In this document: one piece after another, positions 16,523 to 27,264 of the stretch
How positions within the stretch are numbered: position 1 is the stretch's first letter
Layout of the letters: the number at the start of each line of letters is the position of its first letter
From: Niabella sp.
Lineage (GTDB): Bacteria > Bacteroidota > Bacteroidia > Chitinophagales > Chitinophagaceae
DNA: 64,000 nucleotides
Assembly: GCA_027493055.1 (NCBI GenBank)
Contig: JAPUDO010000031.1
Span: 26,350 to 90,349, forward strand
Reading direction: 5' to 3'
The notes under the pieces: generated by a model
Told to the model about the DNA's origin: nothing
Database searches by the model: none
Seen by the model: only the letters and a program-made list of their open reading frames with translations
Translations under genes and position numbers: made by a program

Positions 16523-17068
16523 ATGTCAACTACTATCCAACATCCCTGGCACGGTGTGAGCTATGGTGCAAATGCCCCCGAATATGTAAATGCGGTTATC
16601 GAGATCCCCGAAGGTTCCAGATCCAAATACGAGATTGATAAGGAAACCGGCCTGCTGAAGCTGGATAGGGTTATTTATTCTTCTTTCCACTACCCCGTTA
16701 ATTATGGTTTTATACCCCAAACCCTGGGGCAGGATATGGACCCTCTCGATATCCTGGTATTATGCTCACAAACGATCCGTTCACTTTGCCTGGTACAGGC
16801 CAAGGTAATTGGCAATATGCAAATGATTGACAGTGGTGAGCGTGATGATAAGATTATTGCGGTGGCCCTTAATGATCCCTCTGTAAGACAGTATGATAAT
16901 ATAGATGAACTGCCGCAGCACTTTTTACTGGAAATGCGCAATTTCTTTGAGCAGTATAAAGTGCTTGAAGATAAAAAAGTGGTAATAGATACCTTCCAGG
17001 ACAAAGGAACAGCCCTGCCTATTGTTACAGAGGCTATTGAATATTATAAAGAAAAATACAGGAAATAA
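16523..17068 (+). CDS. ppa: Inorganic pyrophosphatase (family I)
   Basis: This 181-aa soluble enzyme hydrolyses pyrophosphate. Visible are the family I active-site elements: KYEIDKETG, YPVNYGFIPQT and the metal-binding DMDPLDILVL. The start is the ATG at 16523; an in-frame TTG nine bases upstream is not needed. The length is typical of bacterial family I enzymes. It is monocistronic with its own candidate -7 element. Confidence 0.95.
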   Translation: MSTTIQHPWHGVSYGANAPEYVNAVIEIPEGSRSKYEIDKETGLLKLDRVIYSSFHYPVNYGFIPQTLGQDMDPLDILVLCSQTIRSLCLVQAKVIGNMQMIDSGERDDKIIAVALNDPSVRQYDNIDELPQHFLLEMRNFFEQYKVLEDKKVVIDTFQDKGTALPIVTEAIEYYKEKYRK

Positions 17069-17190
17069 TAGGGGCAAACAGCTATCTTATTAAGGGAATA
17101 AAAGGCCCTGTTTTTAAGGGTGCATGCAACCTTAGGTTAGCACAATGCTTCTTTTTAAATAAAGCAGCTAATATATAAAATCAGGATGTA

Positions 17191-17823
17191 TTGAGGTCAT
17201 TTGTAACAATAGTCGCCTTATTATTGTTAAGCCCGGCAATATCTGCCCAGCAAAATTTTACCCGTACCGTAAAAGAATATTACAGGGTAGACCCGTTTCA
17301 TGGAAGTTTTTCAGCTTTTGTAAAGGCCCTCACCACAGATTCAGCATTATTAAAAAAAGAGATCCATAAGCAAACAGACTCTACAGGTTATTTTGTAAAG
17401 GGAGAATATGAAGTATTCAATCCTTTTAGCCTTGATGCCAATAAGGTAGAAATGATCTTTTATGAAAACGCTTACACCGCACAGGACAGTTTTCTTTTTA
17501 ATTATTACACCTACCAGCTTACCGCTTATTTCCCTGACACTGAATTGACCCGTAAGGCTGTAAAGAAAGAATATGTGAAGTTGGGAAGAAAATTACGCAG
17601 GGATCTGTATCATGTGAAAACGAATACGCTTAAGGGGTATCAGAATATTGAGGATGGAGAAATTACTACCTATACCAATAGCAACTTTCCCCTTACCCCT
17701 GCTATCTTAAGCTGGCAAACACTTTCAAAATCCAGGCATTTAGGATTAACGTTGCTTATAAGGATAAAGCAGGAAAATAACTTTGCCTATCCGGTGAGCG
17801 GGTTGTCAGCAACTCATTTCTAA
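17191..17823 (+). CDS. Secreted hypothetical protein
   Basis: This 210-aa protein has a signal peptide (about 1-19, ending AISAQ). The mature part starts FTRTVKEYYRVDPFHGSFSA and contains repeated Tyr/Phe-rich strands and a basic central stretch (VKKEYVKLGRKLRRDLY). The start is a TTG, since no in-frame ATG precedes the signal peptide. I do not recognise the family. It is convergent with the NlpC/P60 gene; an 8-bp inverted repeat (TTAAGCGC/GCGCTTAA, 17854-17884) lies between the stops and may help end transcription. Confidence 0.6.
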   Translation: MRSFVTIVALLLLSPAISAQQNFTRTVKEYYRVDPFHGSFSAFVKALTTDSALLKKEIHKQTDSTGYFVKGEYEVFNPFSLDANKVEMIFYENAYTAQDSFLFNYYTYQLTAYFPDTELTRKAVKKEYVKLGRKLRRDLYHVKTNTLKGYQNIEDGEITTYTNSNFPLTPAILSWQTLSKSRHLGLTLLIRIKQENNFAYPVSGLSATHF

Positions 17824-17867
17824 GCTGCAGTTGCCGGGATTATGCACGGGGTTTTAAGCGCATGCAA

Positions 17868-18641
17868 TCAGAGGAAGCGCTTAATAAGCTTTAACGAATG
17901 TGTTCTTTTCCCGGTATCGGTATTTATGATCCCTTTGTTATCAATAACATCTATTCTTACTCTTCCTGCTGCATGAATTATTTTACCCAGCCCCGTTAAT
18001 ATACCTACGTGAACGATCTCTTCCTTATCATCAAAAAATGCCAGGTCGGCGGGAATTACTTTTTTCAATGAGGGAATGCCGGTTCCCTGCTGTGCCTGCT
18101 GCCGGGCATCGCGGGGAATAGGCACACCTATGAGTTTGTACATAGTTTGGCTGAAGCCGCTGCAATCCACGCCCAATATTGTTTTACCGCCCCAAAGGTA
18201 GGGTGCGTTCAGCCATTGCAAGGCATTAGCGATCAGGGTGGCCCGTTGATCTGTAATGCGGAGGGTATTAACAGGAGTGCCTTTAAAACTATATTCCCGG
18301 CCCGCTATACGCCCTTTTCCCTTTTTATACCGGAGTAGTGATGACCCTGCCGGGATGTGCATTTTTTGTCCGTTAAAGTTGATCTCATTTAAGAGTTTGG
18401 GTGCCAGCAAATGGCACTGCGGCAGCGCATCGCCGGCATCAGTTTCAGTAATGAGGCTGCAGGTTACCCAGCCTGTATATCCATCGTATAAGCTTTTCAC
18501 CTTATACCAGTCATCCTTTTGCTGAAGTATTCTTACTGTTTCACCAAACAGTAGCTGATTGCTCAGTTCCCGCCGGTGATTGGGAGTTTTACGCACCGGC
18601 GCTGCAGGTACCGTAACTATACCATATTTTGCTGGATTCAT
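17868..18641 (-). CDS. NlpC/P60 cysteine peptidase with SH3-like domains
   Basis: This 257-aa protein has two bacterial SH3-like segments (about 5-65 and 80-125) followed by an NlpC/P60 domain with catalytic Cys160 in VDCSGFSQ and His residues in EEIVHVGI and IIHAAGR. This layout is that of gamma-D-glutamyl-diamino acid endopeptidases that trim or recycle peptidoglycan peptides (YkfC-like). No signal peptide is visible, which favours a cytosolic recycling role or a non-classical route. Monocistronic. Confidence 0.85.
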   Translation of the reverse strand: MNPAKYGIVTVPAAPVRKTPNHRRELSNQLLFGETVRILQQKDDWYKVKSLYDGYTGWVTCSLITETDAGDALPQCHLLAPKLLNEINFNGQKMHIPAGSSLLRYKKGKGRIAGREYSFKGTPVNTLRITDQRATLIANALQWLNAPYLWGGKTILGVDCSGFSQTMYKLIGVPIPRDARQQAQQGTGIPSLKKVIPADLAFFDDKEEIVHVGILTGLGKIIHAAGRVRIDVIDNKGIINTDTGKRTHSLKLIKRFL

Positions 18642-18767
18642 ATTGTAAATATAAGGATAAGAAGTTGCGGGTAATGATTTCAGGGTTTATAGGATATGCT
18701 GTTTGCCGGGTAATAAAAATTATGGAATTAATATGTATTTGCATCTAAGCTTTATAACTTTATCCAT

Positions 18768-19352
18768 GTGAGTAAAGAGCTGTATAAGGATATAAACGAT
18801 GGAGAATTGCTGCAGCGCTTCCGGCAAACTCAAAACAACGAGTGGCTGGGTATCTTATTGCAGCGTTATACCCTGTTGTTGTTTGGTGTATGTATGAAGT
18901 ATTTAAAAGATGAAAATGAGGCAAGGGATTGTGTGCAGCAGATCTTTTTAAAAGTGATACAGGAAGTTTCTAAATATAAAATTGATTATTTCAAGAGCTG
19001 GCTGTACATGGTAGCTAAAAATCAGTGCCTCACCTTACTGCGGGATAAAAAGGGTAAAATACCTGTTGAGCTTACAGAAACCAACGGCCATTTTGTTCAT
19101 GAAGAGCACAACCTGGAAAACGGTCCTGTAATAACAGATGATTTGCTTAAAGAGGCCCTGAACGGGTTAAATGAGGAGCAATATAAATGTGTAACTTTGT
19201 TTTACCTGCAAAAAAACAGCTATCAGCAAATAAGCGAGGTTACAGGATATTCACTGTTGAAAGTAAAGAGCCATATACAGAACGGTAAAAGAAACCTCCG
19301 GCTGCTTATTGAGAAAAAGGTCAAAGAAACTGATTCGGGCAATGCAAGATGA
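18768..19352 (+). CDS. ECF RNA polymerase sigma factor
   Basis: This 194-aa sigma-70 family protein of the extracytoplasmic function group has region 2 (about 25-95: CMKYLKDENEARDCVQQIFL and FKSWLYMVAKNQC) and region 4 (about 130-185: QYKCVTLFYL, YQQISEVTGYSLLKVKSHI). The start is GTG at 18768; no closer ATG fits the N-terminus. The downstream gene overlaps by 11 bp and resembles a short anti-sigma protein, so the two form a signalling unit. It is not next to any susC/fecA gene, so the regulon cannot be inferred. Confidence 0.85.
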   Translation: MSKELYKDINDGELLQRFRQTQNNEWLGILLQRYTLLLFGVCMKYLKDENEARDCVQQIFLKVIQEVSKYKIDYFKSWLYMVAKNQCLTLLRDKKGKIPVELTETNGHFVHEEHNLENGPVITDDLLKEALNGLNEEQYKCVTLFYLQKNSYQQISEVTGYSLLKVKSHIQNGKRNLRLLIEKKVKETDSGNAR

Positions 19353-19710
19353 TTTAAAAAACATATTATCCCAGCAGAACGGCAATATCAGCCAGGATCA
19401 GTTATTGAAATACCTGAAAAATGAGCTGAGCGCTGCCGAAAGTCATGAGCTGGAAAAGCAGGCGGCTGATGAGGGGTTTGAAAGTGATGCGCTTGAAGGA
19501 TTGCAGGAGGTGGCGCATAGCGAAAAAATAGAGCTTATTGTAGATAGCCTCAACAGGGATCTTAAAAAGCGGACAGCCAAAAAGATCCATGCACGGGAAA
19601 GACGTCAGCTAAAACCCCAATGGTGGTTGTATTTTTCTATTCTGATCCTGTTGATATTAGTGGTGCTGGTTTATATATTGCTGCATCATAACATGAATGC
19701 TAAAATATAA
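19342..19710 (+). CDS. Short anti-sigma-like membrane protein
   Basis: This 122-aa protein has a soluble N-terminal part (QDQLLKYLKNELSAAESHEL, then FESDALEGLQEV), the motif pattern found at the N-terminus of many Bacteroidota anti-sigma and TonB-like proteins, followed by a basic stretch and one membrane helix (about 95-115) with almost nothing beyond it. It lacks a periplasmic sensor domain. The start ATG at 19342 overlaps the end of the sigma-factor gene. Inference: it binds the ECF factor at the inner membrane. The sigma pairing rests on gene order. Confidence 0.65.
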   Translation: MQDDLKNILSQQNGNISQDQLLKYLKNELSAAESHELEKQAADEGFESDALEGLQEVAHSEKIELIVDSLNRDLKKRTAKKIHARERRQLKPQWWLYFSILILLILVVLVYILLHHNMNAKI

Positions 19711-19872
19711 GGGAAAAATATCTTTTTTCCTGCTTTTTCCCCGTCTTTTTTCTAGATGTGAAAAAAACTGTTTTTTTTCAGGCTGCATAGCGTCATTCCA
19801 ATATTAATTTAATGTTAACACAAGGAATGGGGGTAAATATGTGTCAACTTTGCATCTGTAAACTTGATTATT

Positions 19873-20304
19873 ATGCAATGGAAAACAATAACGACCAGCC
19901 TGGGTAACAGTGCCTATAGTTTATGGAATAATGGTCGAAAATTGCTTACGCTCGCTTACAGAAACCAGTCGGACCGTGTATATATCGAATCTGAGGACGG
20001 AGAAAAAAGGTCTTTTAAGTGCAGAAACAAAGGACTCCTTAAAAATAAGCTGGTTCTAGAAAATGAGTACGGAACAGATTTGGGAAAGCTGAAAAAAGAA
20101 GGAGGAAGAGCGTATATACTGATTGATCACAAAAAATACTATCTGAACTTTTTAACCAACAAAAGGGTTGAGATAATGCCAGAAGATACTGATAAGCCTC
20201 TTACGGTTTGCAGCCTTGACCTGGAAAATGCAGAAGCAAAAGAGGGCTTATTAATGGTACTCTGCTACTATTTGCTGGGTCATCCTCAAAAGCTGGCTGT
20301 TTAA
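19873..20304 (+). CDS. Hypothetical protein
   Basis: This 143-aa soluble protein is beta-rich (QWKTITTSLGNSAYSLWNNG at the front), resembling a small tubby/LURP-like or PH-like sheet: short strands with Lys/Asp turns and a final hydrophobic helix (EGLLMVLCYYLLG). I do not recognise the family. The start is the ATG at 19873, not the TTG at 19864. The stop overlaps by 4 bp with the stop of the convergent Mur ligase gene. Confidence 0.6.
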   Translation: MQWKTITTSLGNSAYSLWNNGRKLLTLAYRNQSDRVYIESEDGEKRSFKCRNKGLLKNKLVLENEYGTDLGKLKKEGGRAYILIDHKKYYLNFLTNKRVEIMPEDTDKPLTVCSLDLENAEAKEGLLMVLCYYLLGHPQKLAV

Positions 20305-21680
20305 AGCGCTTCAAAAATTGTTTTAGAAAAACTTTCCAGTGATGGGTCCCTGGCTCCCATCAGCAGGAGCACATTGCCTTCCTGTATATGAGATCTGGCG
20401 GCCTCTAAAAAATGGTTTCTGTCTTCTATAAAAAAGGCGTTTTTACCCATAGCTTTTATATCGTTCACCAGGTCTTCTGCAGAAATATCTTTGGTAGTAG
20501 TGCCGCCAGCATAAAAGATCTCACTCATCCATATTTCATCCTGGGGCCTCAGCGCTTCAGCAATTTCCTTTACAAAATCAGACCTTAAGAATTTTGTAGG
20601 TATATAGCCATGAGGCTGGAACCAGGCGATTACTTTATTGGCTACAGGCTGGCAGCTGCGGATAGCGGCAGCGCATTTCACAGGATTATGCGCAAAATCA
20701 TCTACCACCCATACGCCGTTTTTATTGCCTAAAACCTGGCAGCGCCTGTAAATGCCTTCATAATGCTTTAATGCCTCGCTGGCTGTTTTTACAGGCACAC
20801 CTGCCTGCACGGCTGCGGCTACTGCCGCTACGGCATTTTCCATATTATGACGGCCTGCTACATTCATTTCAAAATTCTCATTATTGATCGTAAAAGAAAT
20901 ATGGAAGCCTTTTTGCAGGAAGCCTCCTGCAAAAAATCCCGCGCCCGGTTTTTTGCCATCTGTTTCAAAATCATTTATGAGATTTACAGATAGTTTCCTT
21001 GAGTGCTCATTGGACTGGTTCACTATAAAGAGGCTGCTGTTATTTCTGAATGTTTCAAATATGTTCATCAGCTCATCCAGTTCTTTATGATCTTTTTCTA
21101 TGTTCAGCAATATACCAATGGCAGGGTGATATTGAACAATAGAACCATCACTTTCATCAGCTTCAATTACCAGCCATTCGCTGCTGCCTACAAAAGCATT
21201 GCCTATCTTCCCTTTTTTAATGAGGCTTACCAGGCCAGCTCCACTTATAATGGATGGAGATAGACCGGCATAAGTCATAATATCAAACAGCATGGCTGTG
21301 GTAGTGCTTTTACCACTGGTCCCGCCTATCGCTATTGTTTTTTTGCTGGCTGCTATTAAAGCCAGCAGCGCTGAGCGTTTAATAACAGGGATGCCCAGCT
21401 CCTTTGCCTTTTTAATTTCAATAACGGTATCTTCAATTGCGGTGGAAGCTACTACCAGGTCTGTTTGTGGGGTAATGCCGCTGCCATCCTGCAGGTAGCA
21501 TGTAATGCCTTCGGCTTCCAGCTTCTCTTTGATATCGCCGGCCTTGCCTTCGTTAAAGAAACGGTCGCTGCCGCTAACGCTCATGCCTGTTCCCTGTAAA
21601 TATTGCGCAATAGCGCTCATACCCGCTCCCGCCACACCTATAAAAAAAGGTGCTTTTATATTTTGTAGATTGATGTTCAT
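20301..21680 (-). CDS. Mur ligase family protein (MurC/Mpl-like)
   Basis: This 459-aa protein has three Mur domains: an N-terminal UDP-binding domain (FIGVAGAGMSAIAQYL), a central ATPase (IGGTSGKSTTTAML, about residue 112) with IEADESDGS and the NIEKDHKE segment, and a C-terminal domain starting near 320 (RRCQVLG, DDFAHNP). Overall it resembles MurC or the recycling ligase Mpl. The P-loop reads GTSGKST where MurC/Mpl normally have GTHGKT, nearer to the FolC/MurE type. It stands outside a dcw cluster, divergent from lpxC. The start is the ATG at 21680; the open frame extends 53 codons further without support. Confidence 0.8.
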   Translation of the reverse strand: MNINLQNIKAPFFIGVAGAGMSAIAQYLQGTGMSVSGSDRFFNEGKAGDIKEKLEAEGITCYLQDGSGITPQTDLVVASTAIEDTVIEIKKAKELGIPVIKRSALLALIAASKKTIAIGGTSGKSTTTAMLFDIMTYAGLSPSIISGAGLVSLIKKGKIGNAFVGSSEWLVIEADESDGSIVQYHPAIGILLNIEKDHKELDELMNIFETFRNNSSLFIVNQSNEHSRKLSVNLINDFETDGKKPGAGFFAGGFLQKGFHISFTINNENFEMNVAGRHNMENAVAAVAAAVQAGVPVKTASEALKHYEGIYRRCQVLGNKNGVWVVDDFAHNPVKCAAAIRSCQPVANKVIAWFQPHGYIPTKFLRSDFVKEIAEALRPQDEIWMSEIFYAGGTTTKDISAEDLVNDIKAMGKNAFFIEDRNHFLEAARSHIQEGNVLLLMGARDPSLESFSKTIFEAL

Positions 21681-21748
21681 GCTTATAAATGATTGAAGCA
21701 AATGTGCAAAGAAATTTTGCAATAATCGTGTACAATATCTAAAAAATC

Positions 21749-21756
21749 TATATTTG
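21749..21756 (+). promoter_or_regulatory. Candidate -7 element (TATATTTG)
   Basis: A perfect TAnnTTTG match lies 18 bp before the lpxC-fabZ ATG, in the 94-bp gap between divergent genes. No -33 match is seen at normal spacing. Confidence 0.4.
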
Positions 21757-21774
21757 CCAAATTCAACAGTTACT

Positions 21775-23178
21775 ATGAGCAATAATTTTAACCCGGACAA
21801 ACAGCATACTTTAAAAAAATCAGTAAGCATCAGCGGCACAGGCCTGCATACAGGTATCCTGGCCGATGTTACGCTTAAACCGGCTAATGCAGGTTTTGGG
21901 TTCCAGTTTCAAAGAGTGGACCTGCCCCATAAACCGGTTATTAAGGCTGATTGCGACCTGGTAACAGATACCAGCCGCGGTACCACGCTTGAAGCCAATG
22001 GTGCTAAAGTAAGTACGGTGGAGCATCTGCTGGCGGCCCTTGTAGGTATGGGCATAGACAACTGTCTGATTGAAATTAACGGGCCGGAAGTGCCGATCAT
22101 GGACGGAAGCTCCATGCCGTTTATTGAGATTATTGAAGAAGTAGGTATTGAAGAGCAGGACGCTGCCAAAGCATGGTATTCTATTGATGAAAACCTGTAC
22201 CTTACGGATGAGGGAAAAAGGGTGGAAATGGTAATCATGCCTGCCCGCGAGTACCAGATCACAACGCTTATTGACTTTAATTCGCCGGTATTGGGGACCC
22301 AGCATGCTGAGCTGAAAACCATGAGAAATTTTAAGGAAAAGATATCCACCTGCCGCACTTTTTGCTTTTTGCATGAGCTGGAAATGTTGCTGGAGCATAA
22401 CCTGATCAAGGGCGGTGATGTTAATAACGCGATCGTGGTGGTTGATAAGCCTGTAGGTGAAGAAGAGCTTGATCGGTTGAAAAAAATATTCAAGAAGGAT
22501 AATATTGAGGTGAAGAGCGAAGGTTATCTGAATAACCTTGAGCTGCGTTATCCCAACGAGCCGGCAAGGCATAAACTGCTGGACATTATTGGCGACCTGG
22601 CCCTGATAGGTTACCCGGTTAAAGGGCGTGTTATAGCCAACCGCCCGGGACATAGTACCAACGTAGCTTTTGCCCGGATGATTAAAAAGCATATCAAAGC
22701 TAATAAGCATATTAAGGATGTGCCCAATTATGATCCTGCTGCGCAGGCTGTTTACGATCTGCAATACATCGAAAAAACATTGCCGCACCGTTTCCCTTTT
22801 TTGTTGGTGGATAAGATCATAGACCTAACAGACGAGAAAATAATAGGGATAAAGAATGTTACTTTCAACGAGTGGTTCTTCCAGGGGCATTTCCCCAACA
22901 ACCCGGTAATGCCGGGCGTGCTGCAAATAGAGGCCCTGGCACAATGCGGTGGTATTCTGGCTATTAACATGGCAGGGGAAGGGCAGTACGATACCTATTT
23001 TCTTAAAATAGACAATTGCAAGTTCAAGCAAATGGTGCGTCCGGGGGATACCATGATCCTGAAAATGGAGCTTACCGCACCTATCCGCCGAGGTATTTGC
23101 GAAATGCGCGGAACAGTATATGTTGGTAATAAGGTGGCTACCGAAGCTGATTTAGTGGCACAGATCGTAAAACGCTGA
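21775..23178 (+). CDS. lpxC-fabZ: Bifunctional LpxC deacetylase / FabZ dehydratase
   Basis: This 467-aa fusion carries LpxC in residues about 1-310: STVEHLLAAL (zinc His), NGPEVPIMDGSS, and HKLLDIIGDLALIG with the second zinc site. FabZ covers about 320-467: LPHRFPFLLVDKI and the active-site helix GHFPNNPVMPGVLQIEA. It provides the committed step of lipid A synthesis plus 3-hydroxyacyl-ACP dehydration. The fusion is an established Bacteroidota trait. The start is the ATG at 21775. lpxA, often the next gene in relatives, is absent here. Confidence 0.95.
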   Translation: MSNNFNPDKQHTLKKSVSISGTGLHTGILADVTLKPANAGFGFQFQRVDLPHKPVIKADCDLVTDTSRGTTLEANGAKVSTVEHLLAALVGMGIDNCLIEINGPEVPIMDGSSMPFIEIIEEVGIEEQDAAKAWYSIDENLYLTDEGKRVEMVIMPAREYQITTLIDFNSPVLGTQHAELKTMRNFKEKISTCRTFCFLHELEMLLEHNLIKGGDVNNAIVVVDKPVGEEELDRLKKIFKKDNIEVKSEGYLNNLELRYPNEPARHKLLDIIGDLALIGYPVKGRVIANRPGHSTNVAFARMIKKHIKANKHIKDVPNYDPAAQAVYDLQYIEKTLPHRFPFLLVDKIIDLTDEKIIGIKNVTFNEWFFQGHFPNNPVMPGVLQIEALAQCGGILAINMAGEGQYDTYFLKIDNCKFKQMVRPGDTMILKMELTAPIRRGICEMRGTVYVGNKVATEADLVAQIVKR

Positions 23179-23223
23179 CGCTGATGAACGGGAGGCTCTT
23201 TTCAGAAATATAAAAATTTAGCT

Positions 23224-23601
23224 ATGAAGTTTGGGTATATAATACTTGGTGCATTGCTGATAGCTGGTTTTATTTCCTGTAAAAAGGATAAAACCGATGA
23301 TTCGGTTGAAGGCAGGTTCCAGGGAAACTGGATAGAAAGCAGTGCTAAAAAGGTAACGCTGGTAGTTAGCAAAGATCCTGGCGGAGATGCCAATACCCCT
23401 AACCTGTTTTTACACTTTGGGTCTACAGGCTATCCGTTTGTTTACAGGTTCAACAGCTCCGGGGACTCCATTTATTTATCCTCTTCTGAAGGGCTTAACA
23501 AACCGTATAAAATCACCTTTGCAGAAAAGTCGTTTACCATAAAAAAATTCCATTCAACCCTGCCGGATTTGGAGCAACTTACATTCAATAAAATAAATTA
23601 A
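23224..23601 (+). CDS. Small lipoprotein of unknown function
   Basis: This 125-aa protein has a lipoprotein signal (GFISC, Cys at about residue 19) followed by the Lys/Asp-rich linker KKDKTDDS. The body is a single small beta domain containing GRFQGNWIE and DSIYLSSSEG, like lipocalin-type proteins of Bacteroidota that measure out a short barrel. No catalytic motif. It starts 45 bp after lpxC-fabZ and probably shares its transcript. Confidence 0.65.
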   Translation: MKFGYIILGALLIAGFISCKKDKTDDSVEGRFQGNWIESSAKKVTLVVSKDPGGDANTPNLFLHFGSTGYPFVYRFNSSGDSIYLSSSEGLNKPYKITFAEKSFTIKKFHSTLPDLEQLTFNKIN

Positions 23602-23688
23602 TGCCCTGCCTGCTATAACCCGCTGCAACGGGGTTCTCACTACATATTCACATTTCAATTTAAAGCCGGATAAACGCTCATTTTTCCG

Positions 23689-23696
23689 TAAATTTG
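23689..23696 (+). promoter_or_regulatory. Candidate -7 element (TAAATTTG)
   Basis: A perfect TAnnTTTG match lies 43 bp before the gyrB ATG. The -33 element is not clear. A GC-rich hairpin without a T-run (AACCC/GGGTT, 23617-23635) lies upstream, after the lipoprotein gene. Confidence 0.4.
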
Positions 23697-23733
23697 CCCA
23701 TTGTCATAAAGGCATCATTTTTACGTATTTTAA

Positions 23734-25719
<1,986 letters not shown>

Positions 25720-25725
25720 TGCAAG

Positions 25726-26865
25726 TCAGGGCTTTATATACTCCCTGATGTATTGAAATAGTTGTTCCTCTGCAGGACTTTCAGGCTTTTGTTTTTCTGC
25801 AACATACTTTTTGTAAAAAACAGTTGCCTGGGTTTTATCCTTTAAATACATATCATACACCCGGGCTTTATAATATAAGTCGGTAGGATGGTGAAAAATA
25901 AAATAAGAGCTATCGTATTGCGCGATAGCTTTTTTATATTCTTTAGTTGCTTCGTAATTATCGGCCTTACTTCTGAAGTAGATAACAGCTGTTGATACCA
26001 GGTTTTGTTGCAGGCACTCATCTAACAGCAGGTTACTTTTGGTATAGTTTTTCTGTTGAGCATAACATTGTGCGGCACAATAAGTCAGCGATTCGTTTTT
26101 CATATTGTTCAGTTCCATCCAGTCGCAAAGAGAAAGACATTTGTCAATTTGTTTCGTGTTTAAATAAGCATAGGCAAGATCAGTATAGGCCAGTGGCTCA
26201 GTTGCAGAATCTTTCAGCAGTTGCTCACCCCAGAAAATCACCTCTTTATATTTAGCGTCTCTTGCGCTGTAATTAATTTTCCTGGCAATCACATCTGTGT
26301 TTGTTGAATCTGTTTTCAGGTAGCTGTTAATAACAGCTATAGCTTTATCCCTTTGCTTTTGTAAGCTCAGCCCGCTTGAATAGCGCAGCACTGCGTCAGG
26401 CGCCTGTGGGCTTATCTGGTATGCTTTTCCGGTATAAGCAAATGCGGAATCGCTCATTTCCAGAATGCTGAACATGGAGGCTGCATACAGCCAGTATTTA
26501 TATTGACCAGGTTGAATCTGGGTGAGATTTTTGTAAAATTGAAGTGCCTGAACATATTTCTTCATTTTTTGATAAATAATGCCAAGGTATAAATTGGCCT
26601 GCAGGTTATCCGGCTCTTTTTCATTCAGTTTTTGATAAACAGCAAGCGCATTCTTCCCATCGCCATTCATGTAATAGCAATATCCCAGGTTCAGCAGATA
26701 CTCTTTATTGTAGCTTCCCGGTTCAACTGTTTTCAGCCAACTTACTGCTTTGGCGTATTCCTGTATTTGCAGATAGTGTTGCAGGCTGTCAGTGCTATTT
26801 CCCTGGGCACTTGCTGTATTAAGCGTCAAAAATAATAATATGTTGATTGTCAAATACTTAATCAT
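25726..26865 (-). CDS. Secreted tetratricopeptide-repeat protein
   Basis: This 379-aa protein has a signal peptide (about 1-20, ending ASAQG) followed by TPR units throughout, for example LLNLGYCYYMNGDGKNALAV, ANLYLGIIYQKMKKYVQAL and AYAYLNTKQIDKCL. TPR arrays mediate protein-protein contacts; the partner is unknown. Predicted periplasmic. It stands alone and is convergent with gyrB. Confidence 0.8.
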   Translation of the reverse strand: MIKYLTINILLFLTLNTASAQGNSTDSLQHYLQIQEYAKAVSWLKTVEPGSYNKEYLLNLGYCYYMNGDGKNALAVYQKLNEKEPDNLQANLYLGIIYQKMKKYVQALQFYKNLTQIQPGQYKYWLYAASMFSILEMSDSAFAYTGKAYQISPQAPDAVLRYSSGLSLQKQRDKAIAVINSYLKTDSTNTDVIARKINYSARDAKYKEVIFWGEQLLKDSATEPLAYTDLAYAYLNTKQIDKCLSLCDWMELNNMKNESLTYCAAQCYAQQKNYTKSNLLLDECLQQNLVSTAVIYFRSKADNYEATKEYKKAIAQYDSSYFIFHHPTDLYYKARVYDMYLKDKTQATVFYKKYVAEKQKPESPAEEQLFQYIREYIKP

Positions 26866-27007
26866 TATTTTTTGATTTATTAAATACTAAATTGCTTACA
26901 ATATAACTATTTATTTAGTTATATTGTATCTATTTTGTCGAATATTTCCGCTTTCTTTTAACTAAATCCCTTAATTTCATTTTTTCTTAATCAAAAAAAC
27001 TATAGCT

Positions 27008-27211
27008 ATGGCAGATGCAACACTTACAGCCTACAATGTAAAAACCAAAGAGAAGAATGTGCCTATCCAGGACGCCGTGATATCAAGAACAGCTAAAGGC
27101 GGCTATATTGCAAAAGGACATGATGGCAAAGGAAACAAATTAACAGCTCTTTTAGGAGAAGCAAAGGCGCTTGCTGCTATTCAGGCCGGTTTGGCAAAAC
27201 AAGACTGGTAG
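27008..27211 (+). CDS. Small conserved protein of unknown function
   Basis: This 67-aa protein begins MADATLTAYNVKTKEKNVPI, with a central RTAKGGYIAKGHDGKGNKL and a short C-terminal helix rich in Ala and Lys. I recall similar short proteins in other Bacteroidota but no known role. The compact, charged, Gly-rich form resembles small nucleic-acid or ribosome-associated proteins, which is only a guess. It has its own terminator. Confidence 0.65.
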   Translation: MADATLTAYNVKTKEKNVPIQDAVISRTAKGGYIAKGHDGKGNKLTALLGEAKALAAIQAGLAKQDW

Positions 27212-27239
27212 AAGATTTTTAATTGTCGCAATTAATATG

Positions 27240-27264
27240 AACCCTGCCATAAGGCGGGGTTTTT
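27240..27264 (+). terminator. Intrinsic terminator
   Basis: AACCCTGCC pairs with GGCGGGGTT (one G.T pair) around ATAA, followed by five T. It serves the 67-aa gene. Confidence 0.8.

Noticed and set aside
17854-17884. Inverted repeat TTAAGCGC / GCGCTTAA as a terminator
   Set aside because: The arms are short, the loop is 15 bases and no T-run follows, so I mention it only in the neighbouring gene entry.
21820-22788. 322-aa open frame on the minus strand opposite lpxC-fabZ
   Set aside because: It has no signature, its codons mirror the coding strand of a certain gene, and it covers the LpxC active-site codons. It is an antisense shadow.
21775-23178. LpxC-FabZ fusion as a novel gene fusion
   Set aside because: The same fusion is an established trait of Bacteroidota, so it supports taxonomy but is not new.
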